A DNA stretch of 64,000 nucleotides from Micromonospora sp. NBC_01796 (GTDB taxonomy: Bacteria > Actinomycetota > Actinomycetes > Mycobacteriales > Micromonosporaceae): the NCBI RefSeq assembly GCF_035917455.1, contig NZ_CP109078.1, positions 5,502,001 through 5,566,000 on the forward strand. The letters are read 5' to 3'. Below the pieces are notes generated by a model. The model saw only the letters and a program-made list of their open reading frames with translations, made no database searches and was not told the DNA's origin. Of this stretch, positions 36,717-45,345 are shown piece after piece (positions within the stretch are counted from its first letter, which is position 1; the number at the start of each line of letters is the position of its first letter). Both the position numbers and the translations under genes were made by a program.

Positions 36717-37316
36717 TCAGTCGCCCTGGTACCGCTGCTCGCGCCACGGGTCACCGTAGTCGTGATATCCGGCCGTCTCCCAGAAACCCGGCTCGTCGGT
36801 CAACAACAACTGAATACCCCGCACCCACTTCGCCGACTTCCAGAAATACAGATGCGGCACCAACAACCGCGCCGGACCACCATGCTCCGCCGCCAACCCA
36901 CCACCCTCGAACTCATGAACCACCCACGCCCGACCATCCAGCAGATCCTCCAACGGCAGGTTCGTCGTATAACCCCCGTACGAATGAACCAACGCGAAAT
37001 CCGCCGCCGTCTCCACCTCCGCCAACAAGGTGTCCAACGACACCCCACGCCAACTCGTCCCCAACTTCGACCACCGCGTCACACAGTGGATATCCACCGT
37101 CGGCGACTCCTGCGGCAACGCCAACAACTCCGCCCACGACCACCGACGCTCCGCACCCGCCTCCGTCGTCACCGCGAACTCCCACGCATCCAACGACACC
37201 CTCGGCGTCGGACCCGCCGACAACACCGGAAAATCCTCGGTCAGATACTGCCCCGGCGGCAACGCCGGCTCCGACGACCGAGGCCGACCCTGAAAGCCCG
37301 GCGAGACGATACCCAT
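36717..37316 (-). CDS. Sulfite oxidase-like molybdopterin oxidoreductase
   Basis: 199 residues, one molybdopterin-binding sulfite-oxidase domain. The molybdenum-ligating cysteine is in HCVTRWSK (about residue 78), followed by WRGVSLDTLL, SYGGYTTNLPLEDLL, HGGPARLLVPHLYFWKSAKW. It lacks a Tat signal, haem domain and dimerisation domain, so it resembles the short MsrP/YuiH-like type. It opens the operon with the FAD reductase and DUF6510. Codon choice differs sharply from its neighbours (many TTG, GGT, CAT and GTT codons), suggesting separate ancestry. Substrate is unknown. Confidence 0.88.
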   Translation of the reverse strand: MGIVSPGFQGRPRSSEPALPPGQYLTEDFPVLSAGPTPRVSLDAWEFAVTTEAGAERRWSWAELLALPQESPTVDIHCVTRWSKLGTSWRGVSLDTLLAEVETAADFALVHSYGGYTTNLPLEDLLDGRAWVVHEFEGGGLAAEHGGPARLLVPHLYFWKSAKWVRGIQLLLTDEPGFWETAGYHDYGDPWREQRYQGD

Positions 37317-37412
37317 CCGCTACTTTTATCACCTTTTTCCGGAACCGGATCTCGATCCCAACACTGATCATGGGCGGCCGGTCGACGCACGGCCGACGCG
37401 GGCGCGAAGACA

Positions 37413-37441
37413 TTGACGTGCTTGAGCGGCATCGTTACTAT
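37413..37441 (+). promoter_or_regulatory. Promoter of the pectate lyase gene
   Basis: TTGACG (37413-37418) and TACTAT (37436-37441) with a 17-base spacer, a near-consensus vegetative promoter. Transcription should begin around 37448, at the edge of a LacI-type operator. Confidence 0.65.
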
Positions 37442-37448
37442 CCTGATC

Positions 37449-37464
37449 AGGAAAGCGCTTTCCT
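37449..37464. promoter_or_regulatory. LacI-family operator at the pectate lyase promoter
   Basis: AGGAAAGCGCTTTCCT is a perfect 16-bp palindrome with the central CG of LacI-family sites (GAAAGCGCTTTC type). It covers the predicted transcription start. A second palindrome CCTGATCAGG (37442-37451) overlaps it. No LacI gene is in the window. Confidence 0.7.
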
Positions 37465-37538
37465 CCCTTCTCCGCCTACCGGCACTCCGCCCCCACACCC
37501 CTGCGTACGGAGCCCGGTACCCCTCAGGGAGGTCCATC

Positions 37539-39269
37539 ATGGGCGTACGCGTCCCCACGCGCCCGAAGTTACGTTCCACCTGGCCACTCATAGCCGGCGC
37601 GGTCGCGGTGATCACCGCCGGTGCGGTGCTCTTCGCGCCGGTGGCCAGCGCCGCGACCGTCTTCAGTGCGGGATTCGAGGACGGCGGCATCGGCGGCTGG
37701 TCCAAGTCCGGCGGTACCTGGGCGGTGGTCGACGACGGCTCGCGGGTCGCCCGCCAGTCCAAGACCGACACGGAGAACGCCCGACTGTTCAACGCCCCCA
37801 CCACGCTGACCGACTACACCGTCCAGGCCAGGGTCAAGCCGGTCAGCCTCGGCTCGAACGGCTACGTCGGCCTGCTGTCGCGGGCCGCCGGTGCCACCGT
37901 CTTCTACCGGCTGGCCCTGCTGCCCGGCCGGGTCGAGTTGCAGGCGGTCCAGGGAAGCTCGGTCGGTGTGCTCGGCAGTTCGTCGCGTGCCGTCTCGAAC
38001 GGGACCTGGTACACACTGTCGATCACCACCACCGGCTCGACCGTCACCGGGTCGATCGACGGGGCGCAGTTCGCCTCGGGCTCCAGTTCCGTGTCGGCGG
38101 CCGGTCGGATCGGCCTGCAGACCTCGTACGCGTCCGCGTCCTTCGACGACGTGCTGGTCACCACCGGTGGCACCACTCCACCGACCACCCCGACCCCCAC
38201 GCCCACCCGGCCGACCGCCACACCGACCGGTCCGGGCACGCCCACGCCCACACCCACCACGACCCCGACAACGCCGCCCACCGGCCCTCCGGGCAACGCG
38301 AACGGCCTGGTCGGCTTCGCCACCATGAGCGGGTACGGGCGTACCGGGACGAACGGCGGGACCGGCGGTGCCACGGTGACGGTCGGCAACTACGCCCAGT
38401 TGGCGGCTGCCGTGGCCGACGACGTGCCGAGGATCGTACGGGTCTCCGGCACGATCACCGGCAACGGTGACGCGATGCTCGATGTCGGCTCGAACAAGAC
38501 CATCATCGGGATCGGGTCGACCGCCACGATCAGCGGTTTCGGGCTCGACGTCAACGGCTGGGGACCGGAGGAGGTGGCGTGGGGCGGTGACCTCTGCGAC
38601 CCGGCGGAGAAGGACAGCTTCATCCGCGTACAGAACGTGATCATCCGGAACCTGTCCTTCCGGAACTCCGCCGACGACTCGGTGAACGTGCAGTGCTACT
38701 CGCACCACGTGTGGATCGACCACAACACCTTCTACCCGGCCAACGACGGCTCGGTGGACGTCAAGCGCGGGTCGGACCTCACCACCGTCTCCTACAACCG
38801 GTACGTCGGCACGGACAAGTCAATGCTGCTCGGGCACAGCGACAGCAACGGCGCCCAGGACACCGGCTACCTGCGTGTCACCTACCACCACAACTGGTTC
38901 GACGGATCCAACACCCGCCATCCGAGGGTCCGGTTCGGCTACGCCCACGTGTACGCCAACTACGTCAGCGTCGACGACTACTTCATCGGTCTCGGTGTCG
39001 AGGGCCGGATCTACGCCGAGAGCAACTACGTCGTCGGTGCGAAGACCATCACGCAGGACTTCGGCAACGCCCGGCTCACCTGGACCAGCAGCAACTTCTA
39101 CGACCCGGCCACGATCACCCGGGCCAACGACAGTGGCAAGACGATCGAGGACTGGCTGCGCGCCGACGGCAGTGTCGCGCCGCCGCCGTACAGCTACTCG
39201 GCCGGATCCGCGTCCTCCAGCCCACCGTCGGCGGGCGCCGGGGTGAGCGGGGCGGACATCGTCCCCTAG
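37539..39269 (+). CDS. Secreted pectate lyase (family PL1) with N-terminal lectin-like domain
   Basis: 576 residues. Signal peptide at 1-38 (ends ASAA), a concanavalin-like/LamG-type beta domain at about 40-208 (FSAGFEDGGIGGWS), a Thr/Pro linker at about 210-255 and a PL1 parallel beta-helix from about 260 to 545. PL1 marks include DNS-like HHVWIDHNTF (residues about 388-397), LLGHSD, and RHPRVRFGYAHVYAN carrying the catalytic Arg. It cleaves polygalacturonate by beta-elimination outside the cell. AGGGAGG six bases before the ATG fixes the start. The gene has its own promoter and operator. Confidence 0.92.
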   Translation: MGVRVPTRPKLRSTWPLIAGAVAVITAGAVLFAPVASAATVFSAGFEDGGIGGWSKSGGTWAVVDDGSRVARQSKTDTENARLFNAPTTLTDYTVQARVKPVSLGSNGYVGLLSRAAGATVFYRLALLPGRVELQAVQGSSVGVLGSSSRAVSNGTWYTLSITTTGSTVTGSIDGAQFASGSSSVSAAGRIGLQTSYASASFDDVLVTTGGTTPPTTPTPTPTRPTATPTGPGTPTPTPTTTPTTPPTGPPGNANGLVGFATMSGYGRTGTNGGTGGATVTVGNYAQLAAAVADDVPRIVRVSGTITGNGDAMLDVGSNKTIIGIGSTATISGFGLDVNGWGPEEVAWGGDLCDPAEKDSFIRVQNVIIRNLSFRNSADDSVNVQCYSHHVWIDHNTFYPANDGSVDVKRGSDLTTVSYNRYVGTDKSMLLGHSDSNGAQDTGYLRVTYHHNWFDGSNTRHPRVRFGYAHVYANYVSVDDYFIGLGVEGRIYAESNYVVGAKTITQDFGNARLTWTSSNFYDPATITRANDSGKTIEDWLRADGSVAPPPYSYSAGSASSSPPSAGAGVSGADIVP

Positions 39270-39377
39270 CTCGATGGTCGGCGGGATCTTCCTCGGCTGC
39301 GGCGACGGGGACCGCACCGACAGCGGAAAGCGCAAGCCGTGCCCCCGGTCTCCCGGGGGCACGGCTGTCCGGCCGGT

Positions 39378-39812
39378 TCACCGTCGCCGGCGGCGCATCC
39401 GGTGCCCGCGGTGGACCACGTCGTCGAGGATCATGGTCAGGCCGGCACCGAGCAGCCAGGAGTCCTTGGCGATCCCGGTGCCCTGTTCGGTCGGTCGGAA
39501 GTCGTTCGGTCGGCGCAGACCGGGGGTCACCCAGTAGAGCCGCATCAGGCCGCCGCCGAGCCCGACCAGCCCCGCACCCACCAGCGCGGAGGGGATGACC
39601 GGCAGCAGCAGGGCGGCGCCGAGGGTGATCTCGGTGCCGGCGAGCAGTCGGGCGAAGGCGCCTGGGTTGAACCGCTTGAGCGGGGGCACGGCACCGACCG
39701 CCATGCCGTGCAGGCCCTCGGCCGCCTGGCCCTCCAGGGTCCACTTGGACACCCCGGAGTTCAGGATGTACGCGCCGAGAGCGACGCGCAGCGGGAGATG
39801 GGACAAGTTCAT
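39378..39812 (-). CDS. DoxX-family membrane protein
   Basis: 144 residues with four hydrophobic segments (residues about 8-22, 50-75, 70-88 and 118-130) and the DoxX-like opening PLRVALGAYILNSGVSKW. GAGG lies five bases before ATG 39812; a GTG two codons earlier also exists. DoxX proteins accompany redox or stress systems but their chemistry is not settled. It ends in a run of arginines. It stands alone, convergent with the pectate lyase gene. Confidence 0.75.
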   Translation of the reverse strand: MNLSHLPLRVALGAYILNSGVSKWTLEGQAAEGLHGMAVGAVPPLKRFNPGAFARLLAGTEITLGAALLLPVIPSALVGAGLVGLGGGLMRLYWVTPGLRRPNDFRPTEQGTGIAKDSWLLGAGLTMILDDVVHRGHRMRRRRR

Positions 39813-39920
39813 GGTCACCTCGACTGGGCCGATGCGGTAGGCGCGGCCTACCCGCCCGGCCCCGTTTCACACCTGCCCTCGTACCCGGGTGTCCGGTTCC
39901 TGGTGAGGGGAAGATCTCAG

Positions 39921-39958
39921 AAGGTTAACTTGCAAGGAAAACTTACTATCTTGGTCAG
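39921..39958 (+). promoter_or_regulatory. AT-rich promoter/operator of the MarR-MFS pair
   Basis: TACTAT (39944-39949) lies ten bases before the GTG, so the transcript would be almost leaderless. The preceding GTTAACTTGCAAGGAAAACT is unusually AT-rich here and contains the small palindrome CTTGCAAG, a possible site for the regulator itself. Confidence 0.4.
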
Positions 39959-40405
39959 GTGACCACCACCGAGGCACCCGACCCCCTGTGGCTCGCCCAG
40001 GAGTTGCGGCTCAACATCGACCGGCTGCGGCGTACGGTGCGCAATCGTCGTACCCTCGACGGGATGCCGCGCCGGCACGAGTCCGTACTGAGCTGGCTAC
40101 GGCGCAAGGGGCCGCTCAGCACCGCCGAGCTGGCCCGGTGGGAGCAGATCCGGCCCCAGTCCATGGGCACCACGGTCGCGGAACTGCTCGTCGGCGGTCT
40201 GGTGACGAAGAGCCCCGATCCCACCGACGGCCGGCGGGAACTCGTCTCCCTCACCGACGCCGGGGTACGCACCCTCGCCAGCATCGCCGAGCAACGCGAC
40301 CGGGACCTCGCCGCGTTGATCGAGTCCCAGCTCACCGAGCCGGAGCGGCTGGTCGTACTCGAATCACTCGTCCTGCTGGAGCGGGTCGCGGGGCAGTCCG
40401 GGTGA
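39959..40405 (+). CDS. MarR-family transcriptional regulator
   Basis: 148 residues. Winged helix-turn-helix of the MarR type: LSTAELARWEQIRPQSMGTT is the recognition region, followed by the wing SPDPTDGRRELVSLTDAG and the dimerisation helices. It overlaps the MFS transporter gene in GTGA, the usual layout of a drug-sensing repressor and its efflux pump. It likely represses both genes and is released by the transported compound. The inducer is unknown. Confidence 0.92.
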   Translation: MTTTEAPDPLWLAQELRLNIDRLRRTVRNRRTLDGMPRRHESVLSWLRRKGPLSTAELARWEQIRPQSMGTTVAELLVGGLVTKSPDPTDGRRELVSLTDAGVRTLASIAEQRDRDLAALIESQLTEPERLVVLESLVLLERVAGQSG

Positions 40406-41811
40406 ACCTGCGCCAGGCGGGCTTCAGCCCCCGGTTCATCGCCCCGGTCCTGATCGGGCCGGTACTCAACCCGATCAACACCACCATGATCGCGGTGGCG
40501 CTGGTGCCGATCGCCCGTGACCTCGGCATCACCTCGTCGGTGGTGATCTGGCTCGTCGCCGGTCTCTACCTGGCCAGCGCCATCGCCCAGCCGACCATGG
40601 GCAAGCTCGCCGACCTGTTCGGCCCCAGGAAGATCTACCTGATCGGTCTGGTGTTCGTCCTGGCCGGCGGGGTGCTGCCGATCCTCGACGCGCACTTCGC
40701 CGGGGTCCTGACCGCCCGGGTGCTGATCGGCATCGGGACCTCCGCGGCGTACCCGTCGGCGATGTCGCTCATCCGGGACCGGTCCGAACGGCTCGGGGTG
40801 GAAACCCCGCCGGCACTGCTCTCGGCGATCTCCATCGCGAGCCTGACCACCGGCGCGGTCGGTCCGGTCCTCGGCGGGGTGCTGATCGAGGTCCTCGACT
40901 GGCGGGCGATCTTCCTGGTCAACGTGCCGCTGACGCTCCTGGCCATGGCCATGACCGTGTTCTGGCTGCCGTCGGACCGGACCCGTCCCACGGTGCCCCG
41001 GGCCGGATCACCGCTGACCGCGATCGACCCGGTCGGCATCCTGCTGTTCGCCACCACCATCGCCGCCCTGCTCGTCTTCCTGCTCGACCTCGCCTCGGGC
41101 CACTGGTGGCTGTTCGCCGTCGCGGTCGTGTTCGCCGGGCTGCTCGCGTACTGGGAACTGCGCCGGCCGAAGCCGTTCCTCGACCTGCGGATGCTCGCCC
41201 GCAACGGGCCGTTGAGCCGGACCTACGCCCGGCTGTTCCTGGTCTATTTCTCCGCCTACTCGATGACGTACGGCTTCAGCCAGTGGCTCCAGGGCTCCGC
41301 CGGGTTCGGCAGCGACGTCGCCGGGTTCCTGCAACTGCCCACCGCGTTCCTCGCCGGTCTCGCCTCGATCACGATCGCCCGGTCCACCGCACTGCGCCGC
41401 CCGCTCATCCTCGCCGGCCTGCTGCCGTGCCTGGGCGGGCTGCTCCTCGTCACCCTCACCTCGAACTCACCGGTCTGGCTGCTGCTTTTCGTCGCCGCGC
41501 TGTTCGGCGTACCCCAGGGGTTGGCCTCGGTGGCGAACCAGGCCGCGCTCTACCGGCAGGCGCCGTCGGACCAGCTCGGGGTCGCGTCCGGGCTGTCGCG
41601 TACCGCGATCTATCTCGGGGCGATCGTCTCCTCCGGGGTCATCGGTCTCACCTTCGGCGAGCGGCCGTCCGACGGCGGCATCCACGCGATCGGTTGGCTG
41701 ATCGTCGGCGCGACCGGCGTCGCCGCCCTGCTCGCCCTGTTCGACCGCACCCTCGGCGCTCCCCGCGAGCGGGCGGCCGAAGAACCGGTGGGCGCCGGTT
41801 CGCCACGCTGA
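40402..41811 (+). CDS. MFS drug-efflux transporter (DHA2-like, 14 TM)
   Basis: 469 residues with 12-14 hydrophobic segments. Motif-A-like GKLADLFGPRKIYLIG after TM2 and GPVLGGVLIEVLDWRAIFLVN (motif C with the trailing W-R-x-I-F) are visible, as in EmrB/QacA proteins. It is translated from GTG overlapping the MarR stop. Likely substrate class: toxic organic compounds or antibiotics. The 40-residue tail is hydrophilic. Confidence 0.92.
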   Translation: MNLRQAGFSPRFIAPVLIGPVLNPINTTMIAVALVPIARDLGITSSVVIWLVAGLYLASAIAQPTMGKLADLFGPRKIYLIGLVFVLAGGVLPILDAHFAGVLTARVLIGIGTSAAYPSAMSLIRDRSERLGVETPPALLSAISIASLTTGAVGPVLGGVLIEVLDWRAIFLVNVPLTLLAMAMTVFWLPSDRTRPTVPRAGSPLTAIDPVGILLFATTIAALLVFLLDLASGHWWLFAVAVVFAGLLAYWELRRPKPFLDLRMLARNGPLSRTYARLFLVYFSAYSMTYGFSQWLQGSAGFGSDVAGFLQLPTAFLAGLASITIARSTALRRPLILAGLLPCLGGLLLVTLTSNSPVWLLLFVAALFGVPQGLASVANQAALYRQAPSDQLGVASGLSRTAIYLGAIVSSGVIGLTFGERPSDGGIHAIGWLIVGATGVAALLALFDRTLGAPRERAAEEPVGAGSPR

Positions 41812-41831
41812 CCGGCAACCCCGCGAATCGC

Positions 41832-41862
41832 CGCTATAGTGGTTGGTATAGCGCGTATAGCG
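41832..41862. promoter_or_regulatory. TATAGCG repeat cluster upstream of the SnoaL-like gene
   Basis: CGCTATA (41832-41838) and TATAGCG (41847-41853) form an inverted repeat, and TATAGCG recurs at 41856-41862. The cluster is 42-72 bp upstream of the next start codon and includes TATAGC hexamers that could be a -10. It looks like an operator with three half-sites. Confidence 0.5.
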
Positions 41863-41903
41863 TCAGCGCCGAGCAGGCGCCGTCGATCGTGAGGAGTGAG
41901 CGC

Positions 41904-42236
41904 ATGTCCGTACCCGTTCCCGGCGTGGTCGCCAGGTACTTCGAGGCCACCGACAGCGGTGAGAAGGACGCGCTGGTGGCCTGCTTCACCGAGGACGCCG
42001 TCGTGGTCGACGAGGGCAGGACCTGGCGGGGGCTGGCCGAGATCCGGCAGTGGCGCGACGAGGTCGCCACCGCGTACGAGTACACCGTCGAGATCCTCGG
42101 TGCCGAGCCGGCCGGGGTGGACGAATACCTGGTCACCGCCCGACTCGAAGGCAACTTCCCGGGCAACGTGGTCGACCTAGGGTTCCGGTTCGGCCTGCGT
42201 GACGACCTGATCGACCGGTTGAGGATCGCCCCCTGA
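41904..42236 (+). CDS. SnoaL-like/NTF2-fold protein
   Basis: 110 residues with the NTF2-like pattern: VVARYFEATDSGEKDALVAC, then FTEDAVVVDEGRTWRGLAEI and a late EGNFPGNVVDLGFRFGL. Such proteins are small-molecule isomerases, hydrolases or plain binding proteins. GAGGAGTGAGCGC precedes the ATG. It lies behind a cluster of TATAGCG repeats, which suggests inducible control. The ligand is unknown. Confidence 0.85.
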   Translation: MSVPVPGVVARYFEATDSGEKDALVACFTEDAVVVDEGRTWRGLAEIRQWRDEVATAYEYTVEILGAEPAGVDEYLVTARLEGNFPGNVVDLGFRFGLRDDLIDRLRIAP

Positions 42237-42343
42237 CCGGCGGGTCGCCGGTCGCCCGGCCCGGCCGCGGTCGGTCACCGTCGCGGTCGGCCCGCCCGCA
42301 CCCCGCCAGGAGACCGACCCATGGGTACGGCGAGAATCGGCGC

Positions 42344-43153
42344 GTGCCTGTCCACGAGATCACCAACCCCGACGACGAGCGGATCGCCGACTACCGGGCG
42401 CTCACCGATGTCGAGTTGCGCACCCGGTGGGAACCGCCGCACGGGCTTTTCATCGCCGAAGGTGAACTGGTCCTGCGCCGGGCGCTGCGGGCCGGCTACC
42501 CGCCGCGCTCGTTCCTGGTCGACGCGAAGCGGGTGGACCAGCTCGGGGATCTGGACACCGGGGACGCACCGGTCTACGCCGCCACCCCGGACGTGCTGGA
42601 ACGGGCGACCGGGTTCCACGTGCACCGGGGCGTACTCGCCTCGTTCCACCGGCGGGTGCTGCCGACCCCGGCCGAGGTCCTCGCCGCGGCCCGCCGGGTG
42701 GTGGTCCTGGAGGACGTCAACAACCACACCAACCTGGGTGCCATCTACCGGGGAGCGGCGGCCCTCGGGATCGACGCCGTACTCCTGTCACCGACCTGTG
42801 CCGACCCGCTCTACCGGCGGAGCGTACGGGTCAGCATGGGCGAGGTCTTCGCCGTGCCGTACGCCAAGTTCGAGCGCTGGCCGGAGGGCCTGGACCAGGT
42901 ACGGGAGGCGGGCTTCACCGTGCTCGCGATGACGCCGGCCGCGGACGCCGTACCGATGCAACGCCTCACCTCGGCGCAGCGGGAGCGGGCGGCGTTGCTG
43001 CTGGGCGCGGAGGGCCCCGGCCTCACGGCGGCGGCCCAGGCCGCCAGCGACGTGAAGGTGTCCATCCCGATGCGCCGTGGGGTGGACTCGTTGAACGTGG
43101 CTGCGGCGGCCGCCGTCGCCTTCTGGGAGTTGGGCCGGGAAGACCCCGTTTGA
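42344..43153 (+). CDS. SpoU/TrmH-family RNA 2'-O-methyltransferase
   Basis: 269 residues. N-terminal RNA-binding (SpoU_sub_bind-like) domain at about 20-95, then the SPOUT knot: motif one LEDVNNHTNLGAIYRGA, motif two LLLGAEGPGL, motif three IPMRRGVDSLNVAAAAAV. It methylates a ribose 2'-OH in rRNA or tRNA using SAM; the target cannot be deduced. The start GTG 42344 follows GAGAAT. The gene stands alone. Confidence 0.92.
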   Translation: MPVHEITNPDDERIADYRALTDVELRTRWEPPHGLFIAEGELVLRRALRAGYPPRSFLVDAKRVDQLGDLDTGDAPVYAATPDVLERATGFHVHRGVLASFHRRVLPTPAEVLAAARRVVVLEDVNNHTNLGAIYRGAAALGIDAVLLSPTCADPLYRRSVRVSMGEVFAVPYAKFERWPEGLDQVREAGFTVLAMTPAADAVPMQRLTSAQRERAALLLGAEGPGLTAAAQAASDVKVSIPMRRGVDSLNVAAAAAVAFWELGREDPV

Positions 43154-43182
43154 CGTTGACGCACCTTCATAGACTGCCCTCC

Positions 43183-43686
43183 ATGATCTCCCCGGAGGGC
43201 GGCTCCGACGGCCGCGACCCAACATCGATGAGGCGGCCGAGTAGGCGCTTCGCCTGGTGGGCCCTACCGCTCGGGGCGGTCGTCGCCGCCGGCACCATGC
43301 ACGTACTGGTACTCCTGATGATCCTGCTTTTCGATGAGGAGCCGAAGCAGGCGTTCGGCCTGGTCAGATTCGCGTTGGCGTGGATGATCGGGGCATTGAC
43401 CGTGATGTTCGTGCTGTGGTGGGAGCGCCGGAGCCGGCGACGTCGGCTGGAGCAGCCAATGCGACGGTGGCGCGACGACGTGCCCCGCTGGGTGGCGGTG
43501 ACCGATACGGTTCTTCTTGTCGGTGGGGCGGCGACGTGGTTCGCGGTATTCACGACCGCGTCTGACCGCAGACTCCTGCTTCCCTGGGCTGATGCGCTGG
43601 CTGGCTTCGCGTTTGTACTGATAGCGATCGCCGGCCGATTGGCTGAGCGGTACGAGGTACCGGAGGCCCACGAGGCCGCGTCGTAA
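43183..43686 (+). CDS. Small membrane protein of unknown function
   Basis: 167 residues. Four hydrophobic segments at about residues 25-50, 60-80, 105-125 and 135-150, with Arg-rich loops (ERRSRRRR). No family recognised. The ATG at 43183 has no strong ribosome binding site; another ATG 15 codons later is possible. The gene lies 30 bases behind the SpoU gene and may be read through. Confidence 0.6.
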   Translation: MISPEGGSDGRDPTSMRRPSRRFAWWALPLGAVVAAGTMHVLVLLMILLFDEEPKQAFGLVRFALAWMIGALTVMFVLWWERRSRRRRLEQPMRRWRDDVPRWVAVTDTVLLVGGAATWFAVFTTASDRRLLLPWADALAGFAFVLIAIAGRLAERYEVPEAHEAAS

Positions 43687-43765
43687 GCGGGAATGGGCAG
43701 TCCGCCACTGCCCACCATCGCAAAATGGTTGGACACCCGGTGGATCCGTCGCGATTGTTGGTGGC

Positions 43766-44509
43766 ATGCGCCAGGACGAGATCTGGGACGTCGAAGCCGC
43801 CGGTCGTTATGACACACCGGGCACCGGCATGTTCGCACCCCACGTCCTGGGGCCGACCGTGGACCGCCTGGCCGAGCTGGCCGGCGACGGAAAGGCGCTG
43901 GAGTTCGCCATCGGAACCGGGCGGGTGGCCGTACCGCTCGCGGAGCGGGGAGTGTCCGTCACCGGGATCGAACTGTCATCCCCGATGATCGAGCAACTGC
44001 GGACGAAGGCGGACGAGGCGGCGATCCCGGTGATCGTCGGCGACATGGCGACCACCGTCGCGCCGGGGAGGTACACCCTCGTCTACCTGGTCTACAACAC
44101 CATCTCCAACCTGCTCACCCAGGCCGAACAGGTCGCCTGTTTCCGCAACGCCGCCCGGCACCTCAGCCCCGGCGGCCGGTTCGTGATCGAGCTCTGGGTG
44201 CCCGAGCTGCGCAAACTCCCACCGGGTGCACCGGCGATGGTCTGGCACTCCGAGCCCGGCTACATCGGCCTGGACACGTACGACGTTCTGCGTCAGCAGG
44301 TGGTGTCGCACCACTTCACGTTCGACGACAGTCGACGGGCGCGGCTGACCCGCTCGCCGCACCGCTACATCTGGCCGTCGGAACTCGACCTGATGGCCGA
44401 GCTGGCCGGGCTCGAGCTGGAGACCCGGCACGGGGACTGGGCCGGCGGCGAGTTCACCGACGAGTCGCGTTCCCACGTCTCGGTGTACCGCCTCCCGCCG
44501 CGTCCGTAG
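43766..44509 (+). CDS. Class I SAM-dependent methyltransferase
   Basis: 247 residues. Rossmann methyltransferase with motif I LEFAIGTGRVAVPLAERG (residues about 43-60), motif II-like VTGIELSSPMI, and a motif IV-like YTLVYLVYNTISNL. It belongs to the small-molecule methyltransferase type seen widely in actinomycetes. Substrate unknown. It is convergent with the Clp-N gene, 15 bases apart. Confidence 0.87.
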   Translation: MRQDEIWDVEAAGRYDTPGTGMFAPHVLGPTVDRLAELAGDGKALEFAIGTGRVAVPLAERGVSVTGIELSSPMIEQLRTKADEAAIPVIVGDMATTVAPGRYTLVYLVYNTISNLLTQAEQVACFRNAARHLSPGGRFVIELWVPELRKLPPGAPAMVWHSEPGYIGLDTYDVLRQQVVSHHFTFDDSRRARLTRSPHRYIWPSELDLMAELAGLELETRHGDWAGGEFTDESRSHVSVYRLPPRP

Positions 44510-44524
44510 CGTCCCGTCCCTTCG

Positions 44525-45094
44525 TTACGCCGCCTCGTACTGCGCGAGGAGTACGCGTCGCCTGGCGTCGTCGTACGTCACGCCGTGCTCGGTGAGCACC
44601 GTGGACATCGGCCCGGTCACACCGTGCCGCAACAGCGCCAGGAGCAGGTGACCGGAGTTGATCTCGCGGTGCCGTAGGGCGACCGCCTCCCGCAGACCCA
44701 GCTCGATCACCTTCTTGGCCTGCTGGTTGACGGGTGCGCCGAAGTGACCCCGGCGGCGGGGCGGCTGCGGTTGGTCCGCCCCGTCCCACGCGTCCGGGCC
44801 GAACGCCTCCTCGACCAGGCGGAACACCTCCTCGGCGTCGACCCCGACGGCACGTAGGGCGGTGATCTCGGCGTCGGTGAGACCGGCCCGGCCGGGTGGC
44901 GCCGTGGCGGCGGCCCGCAGTACGGCGGCGGTGACGCCGTACTCGGCCAGGACGCGGGCTCCGAGGCTCTGCTCGTCGGTGGCCAGCCCGAGCAGCAGGT
45001 GCTCCGGTCCGGCCTTGGCCGTGCCGTCTTCGGCGGCGATCTCGACACCGCCGGTGATGACCCGGCGCGCGTTCCTGCTGAACCGTTCGAACAT
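44525..45094 (-). CDS. Clp N-terminal (double Clp-N) domain protein
   Basis: 189 residues made of two Clp-N motifs: MFERFSRNARRVI and AGPEHLLLGLATDEQS in the first, QAKKVIELGLREAVAL and INSGHLLLALLRHG in the second. No AAA+ ATPase module follows, so it is a stand-alone substrate- or adaptor-type domain, perhaps competing with ClpC1 for substrates. GAGGAG nine bases before ATG 45094. It follows an HTH gene by two bases; the pair is one operon under a double-dyad operator. Confidence 0.88.
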   Translation of the reverse strand: MFERFSRNARRVITGGVEIAAEDGTAKAGPEHLLLGLATDEQSLGARVLAEYGVTAAVLRAAATAPPGRAGLTDAEITALRAVGVDAEEVFRLVEEAFGPDAWDGADQPQPPRRRGHFGAPVNQQAKKVIELGLREAVALRHREINSGHLLLALLRHGVTGPMSTVLTEHGVTYDDARRRVLLAQYEAA

Positions 45095-45096
45095 GG

Positions 45097-45345
45097 CTAA
45101 CGCTCCTCGTCCCGCGTCCGATGTGCGTGCTTCTGGTGGACGGCCTGCCGGGTGACGCCGAGCGCGTCGGCGATCGCCTGCCAGGCCCAACCGTGCGTCC
45201 GGGCGTTGCGCACCTGGAGCGTCTCCAGTTGCTCGACCAGCTTCCGGAGTGCGGCGACGGCCCGCAGGCCGGTGGCGGGGTCGGCGGCGCCGGCCGCCTT
45301 GGTGAGTCCCTGGTTGTCGTCCACGTTGTCAAGGTAGGTTGACAC
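45097..45345 (-). CDS. Small helix-turn-helix protein paired with Clp-N protein
   Basis: 82 residues: a helical N-terminal half (LRAVAALRKLVEQLETLQVRN-type) and an HTH of the sigma/Xre kind, WQAIADALGVTRQAVHQ, near the end. The start is GTG at 45345, and its first six codons lie inside the left half of the operator, so it very probably regulates itself. Pairing of such an HTH with a Clp-N protein is common in actinobacteria. Its ligand and targets are unknown. Confidence 0.8.
   Translation of the reverse strand: MSTYLDNVDDNQGLTKAAGAADPATGLRAVAALRKLVEQLETLQVRNARTHGWAWQAIADALGVTRQAVHQKHAHRTRDEER

Noticed and set aside
35858-38470. Long Pro/Thr/His-rich plus-strand frame across the sulfite-oxidase operon and into the pectate lyase
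   Set aside because: It is antisense of the reductase and sulfite-oxidase-like genes and ends in another frame of the lyase; its low-complexity protein reflects their codon use.
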